Of a DNA stretch of 64,000 bases, positions 62,332 through 64,000 are shown piece after piece; within the stretch, counting starts at the first letter, position 1; each line of letters starts with the position of its first letter. Below the pieces are notes generated by a model. It had not been told where the DNA came from and made no database searches. It saw only the letters and a list, made by a program, of their open reading frames with translations. Origin of the DNA: Pseudomonadota bacterium (GTDB taxonomy: Bacteria; Pseudomonadota; Gammaproteobacteria; Steroidobacterales; Steroidobacteraceae); contig JAFAEQ010000078.1 of NCBI GenBank assembly GCA_023423935.1, forward strand, positions 62,001 to 126,000. Direction: 5' to 3'. A program made the translations under genes and the position numbers.

Positions 62332-63801
62332 ATGGCTGAATCACACCTCACTGAATTGTCCTTCTCGAGTCTGCATCTGCCCGAAACACTGCAGAAAGGA
62401 CTTGCGGATGCCTCTTTCGAACGCTGCACGCCGATCCAGGCTCAGACACTGCCACAGGCCCTGGCGGGCATCGACGTTGCAGGTCAGGCACAAACCGGAA
62501 CGGGTAAGACGGCGGCGTTTCTGGTCGCGCTCTATGCGCGGTTGATTCGCGAGCCGATACCGGCATCGAGGAGTCTGAATGCGCCACGCGCATTGATCAT
62601 CGCCCCAACGCGCGAACTGGCAGTGCAGATCCATGGCGATGCCCAGACGCTCGGCTCGCATACGGGACTGCAGTTGGGACTCGCCTTTGGTGGGGTTGAT
62701 TACGAAAAACAAAAGCACCATCTCGAACAGGGCGTCGACATCCTGATCGGCACCCCCGGACGGATCATCGATTTCATGAAGCAGCACGTGATCGATCTGC
62801 GCTTCGTGCAGGTGCTCGTGCTGGATGAAGCCGATCGCATGTTCGATCTCGGATTCATCAGCGACATCCGATACATCTTGCGGCGCCTCCCTGCGCCCGA
62901 TCAGCGGCTGAATATGCTCTTTTCCGCGACGCTCTCGCAGCGCGTGCTGGAGCTTGCGTACGAGCACATGAACGATCCGACGCTCGTGCGCATCGAGCCC
63001 GACAAGATGACCGTCGATCGCATTCGTCAGGTGATTTACTACCCTTCGAACGAAGAAAAGCCCAGGTTGCTGGTCGGCCTTCTGAAACAGATGGACCCGC
63101 GACGCAGCATGGTCTTCGTGAACACGCGTCGAGCCGCCGAGGACATCGAACGCCTGCTTCAGAGCAATGGCATCAATGCGGAGGCAATCTCGGGCGACGT
63201 ACCGCAGCGCAAGCGCTTGCGCATGCTGCGCGATTTCCATGACGGGACGCTTGCCGTACTGATCGGCACCGATGTCGCATCCCGCGGGCTGCACATCCCG
63301 GATGTGAGCCACGTGTTCAATTACGATCTTCCGCAGGATCCCGAGGACTATGTGCATCGCATCGGACGTACCGCGCGCGCAGGTGCGGAAGGCGATGCCA
63401 TCAGCTTCGGCTGCGAGGAATATGTGATGTCGCTTCCGGACATCGAGTCATATATCGATCGCAAGATCCCGGTGGCTCCCGTACCGACGGACGCGCTTCC
63501 AGAAATCTCGGAGCCCGCGCGCAGCAGCCGGCATTCTCATCGCGGAAACGGCGGCCCCAGCCGATCATCGCATGGCGGTCGCGGCGGTCAGCGCCCACAG
63601 CGACGCCAGCGAAATGAGCGACCCCAGCAGAGCACGCGTCCGCCTTCGTCCAGCGCAGAGCCCGCCCCCGCACCCACTGCTTCGTCGGACGCTTCTGCCG
63701 AGGGAGCTACGGCCGGCCCCAACAAGCGTCGGCGTCGCCGGCGTCGCGGGAATCGACCTGCACAAGGTGGCTCGGGCGATACGCCTCCGGCAACGGAATA
63801 A
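62332..63801 (+). CDS. rhlB: DEAD-box RNA helicase RhlB-like
   Basis: A 489-residue DEAD-box helicase. Ordered motifs: Q motif SFERCTPIQAQTLP, I AQTGTGKTA, Ia PTRELAVQ, II VLDEADRM, III FSATLS, V GTDVASRGLHIP and VI HRIGRTARAG. A long low-complexity C-terminal tail rich in Arg, Gly, Ser, Pro and Ala (from about residue 400) is typical of RNA-binding RhlB. In E. coli RhlB works in the RNA degradosome. I start at ATG 62332, giving MAESHLTELSF, though no clear Shine-Dalgarno is seen. It is divergent from trxA-rho, the conserved arrangement. Confidence 0.93.
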   Translation: MAESHLTELSFSSLHLPETLQKGLADASFERCTPIQAQTLPQALAGIDVAGQAQTGTGKTAAFLVALYARLIREPIPASRSLNAPRALIIAPTRELAVQIHGDAQTLGSHTGLQLGLAFGGVDYEKQKHHLEQGVDILIGTPGRIIDFMKQHVIDLRFVQVLVLDEADRMFDLGFISDIRYILRRLPAPDQRLNMLFSATLSQRVLELAYEHMNDPTLVRIEPDKMTVDRIRQVIYYPSNEEKPRLLVGLLKQMDPRRSMVFVNTRRAAEDIERLLQSNGINAEAISGDVPQRKRLRMLRDFHDGTLAVLIGTDVASRGLHIPDVSHVFNYDLPQDPEDYVHRIGRTARAGAEGDAISFGCEEYVMSLPDIESYIDRKIPVAPVPTDALPEISEPARSSRHSHRGNGGPSRSSHGGRGGQRPQRRQRNERPQQSTRPPSSSAEPAPAPTASSDASAEGATAGPNKRRRRRRRGNRPAQGGSGDTPPATE

Positions 63802-63811
63802 GAAGAAGCGC

Positions 63812-64000
63812 TCAGGCGTTCAGGAGATCGAGAACGCCCCCGACCGCTGGAAATTCCGTATGCACGCGCTCCGCGCCCGAGGAATCCGGACGCGCGATGG
63901 CGAAAATTTGCGCAATCCCGAAATCGCGCGCAGCTCGCAGGACCGACAGGCTGTCGTCGACGAACAGACTGCGAGCGGCATCGAAATGCAGCGCGTCCTG
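63812..64000 (-). CDS. yrfG: HAD-family nucleotidase, YrfG-like (3' end)
   Basis: Only the last 62 codons are in the window; the gene runs past the right edge. The translation contains the HAD segments LFVDDSLSVLRAARDFGI and IARPDSSGAERVHTEFPAV, which match the end of GMP/IMP 5'-nucleotidase YrfG. Such enzymes dephosphorylate purine nucleoside monophosphates. It converges with rhlB after 10 bp. Confidence 0.75.
   Translation of the reverse strand, partial: QDALHFDAARSLFVDDSLSVLRAARDFGIAQIFAIARPDSSGAERVHTEFPAVGGVLDLLNA

Overview
The window reads as one continuous stretch of a moderately GC-rich gammaproteobacterial chromosome. The strongest clues are conserved gene neighbourhoods: trxA-rho divergent from rhlB, prmA next to dusB-fis, purH-purD, aroQ-accB-accC, and groS-groL beside cutA-dsbD. 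A HrcA-type CIRCE operator in front of groS, a large TonB-dependent receptor and secreted amidohydrolases fit a free-living member of the Steroidobacter/Nevskiales/Xanthomonadales neighbourhood. That placement is inference. No rRNA or tRNA gene and no transposase gene was seen.

Layout. 0.2-3.6 kb (minus): end of a surface-polysaccharide cluster (pyruvyl transferase, glycosyltransferase, Wzx-type flippase). 3.8-10.8 kb (minus): a complete four-gene Wadjet anti-plasmid operon, jetABCD, with a miniature transposon between jetA and jetB. 11.1-13.4 kb (minus): groS-groL under a CIRCE operator. 13.5-19.5 kb (plus): cutA, a DsbD with a duplicated periplasmic domain, a TlpA-like thioredoxin, aroQ, accB, accC. 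19.6-25.9 kb: a small DNA-binding protein and a GABA-type permease, a LysR regulator, then gabT-gabD. 26.0-28.9 kb (minus): ABC ATPase, FtsX-like permease, thioredoxin-like protein and DUF3299 protein, related to an operon known from zinc-starved Pseudomonas. 28.9-37.6 kb (minus): a TonB-dependent receptor and three exported YtcJ-type amidohydrolases. 38.0-45.2 kb (plus): an acetyltransferase, then prmA, a DUF3426 protein, dusB, fis, purH, purD. 45.3-51.7 kb (minus): an unusual Ser/Thr kinase-like protein with a Calx-beta tail, an acetyltransferase, a dicarboxylate symporter, a CheD-like protein lacking its catalytic cysteine, a DUF2721 membrane protein and a glutathione S-transferase. 51.8-57.8 kb: an exported repeat protein, a UdgX-type uracil-DNA glycosylase, glutathione reductase, a MarC protein, a metallo-beta-lactamase-fold hydrolase and an M20 peptidase. 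57.9-64 kb: an EAL-CBS-GGDEF protein, rho, trxA, rhlB and the 3' end of a yrfG-like nucleotidase.

The most unusual signals lie between genes. (1) Two copies of a ~110 bp element with inverted ends and perfect 4-bp YTAR target duplications sit exactly on the TAG stop codons of jetA and of the EAL-CBS-GGDEF gene; they look like IS5-type MITEs. (2) Two large inverted-repeat elements made of CTAG-like tetramers at an exact 7-bp period lie in front of accC and purD. (3) Paired GTGATGAC-type inverted repeats lie in front of purH and downstream of the kinase gene. (4) A REP-like inverted pair separates groS from groL. The purD start codon is also buried in a perfect 8-bp hairpin stem.
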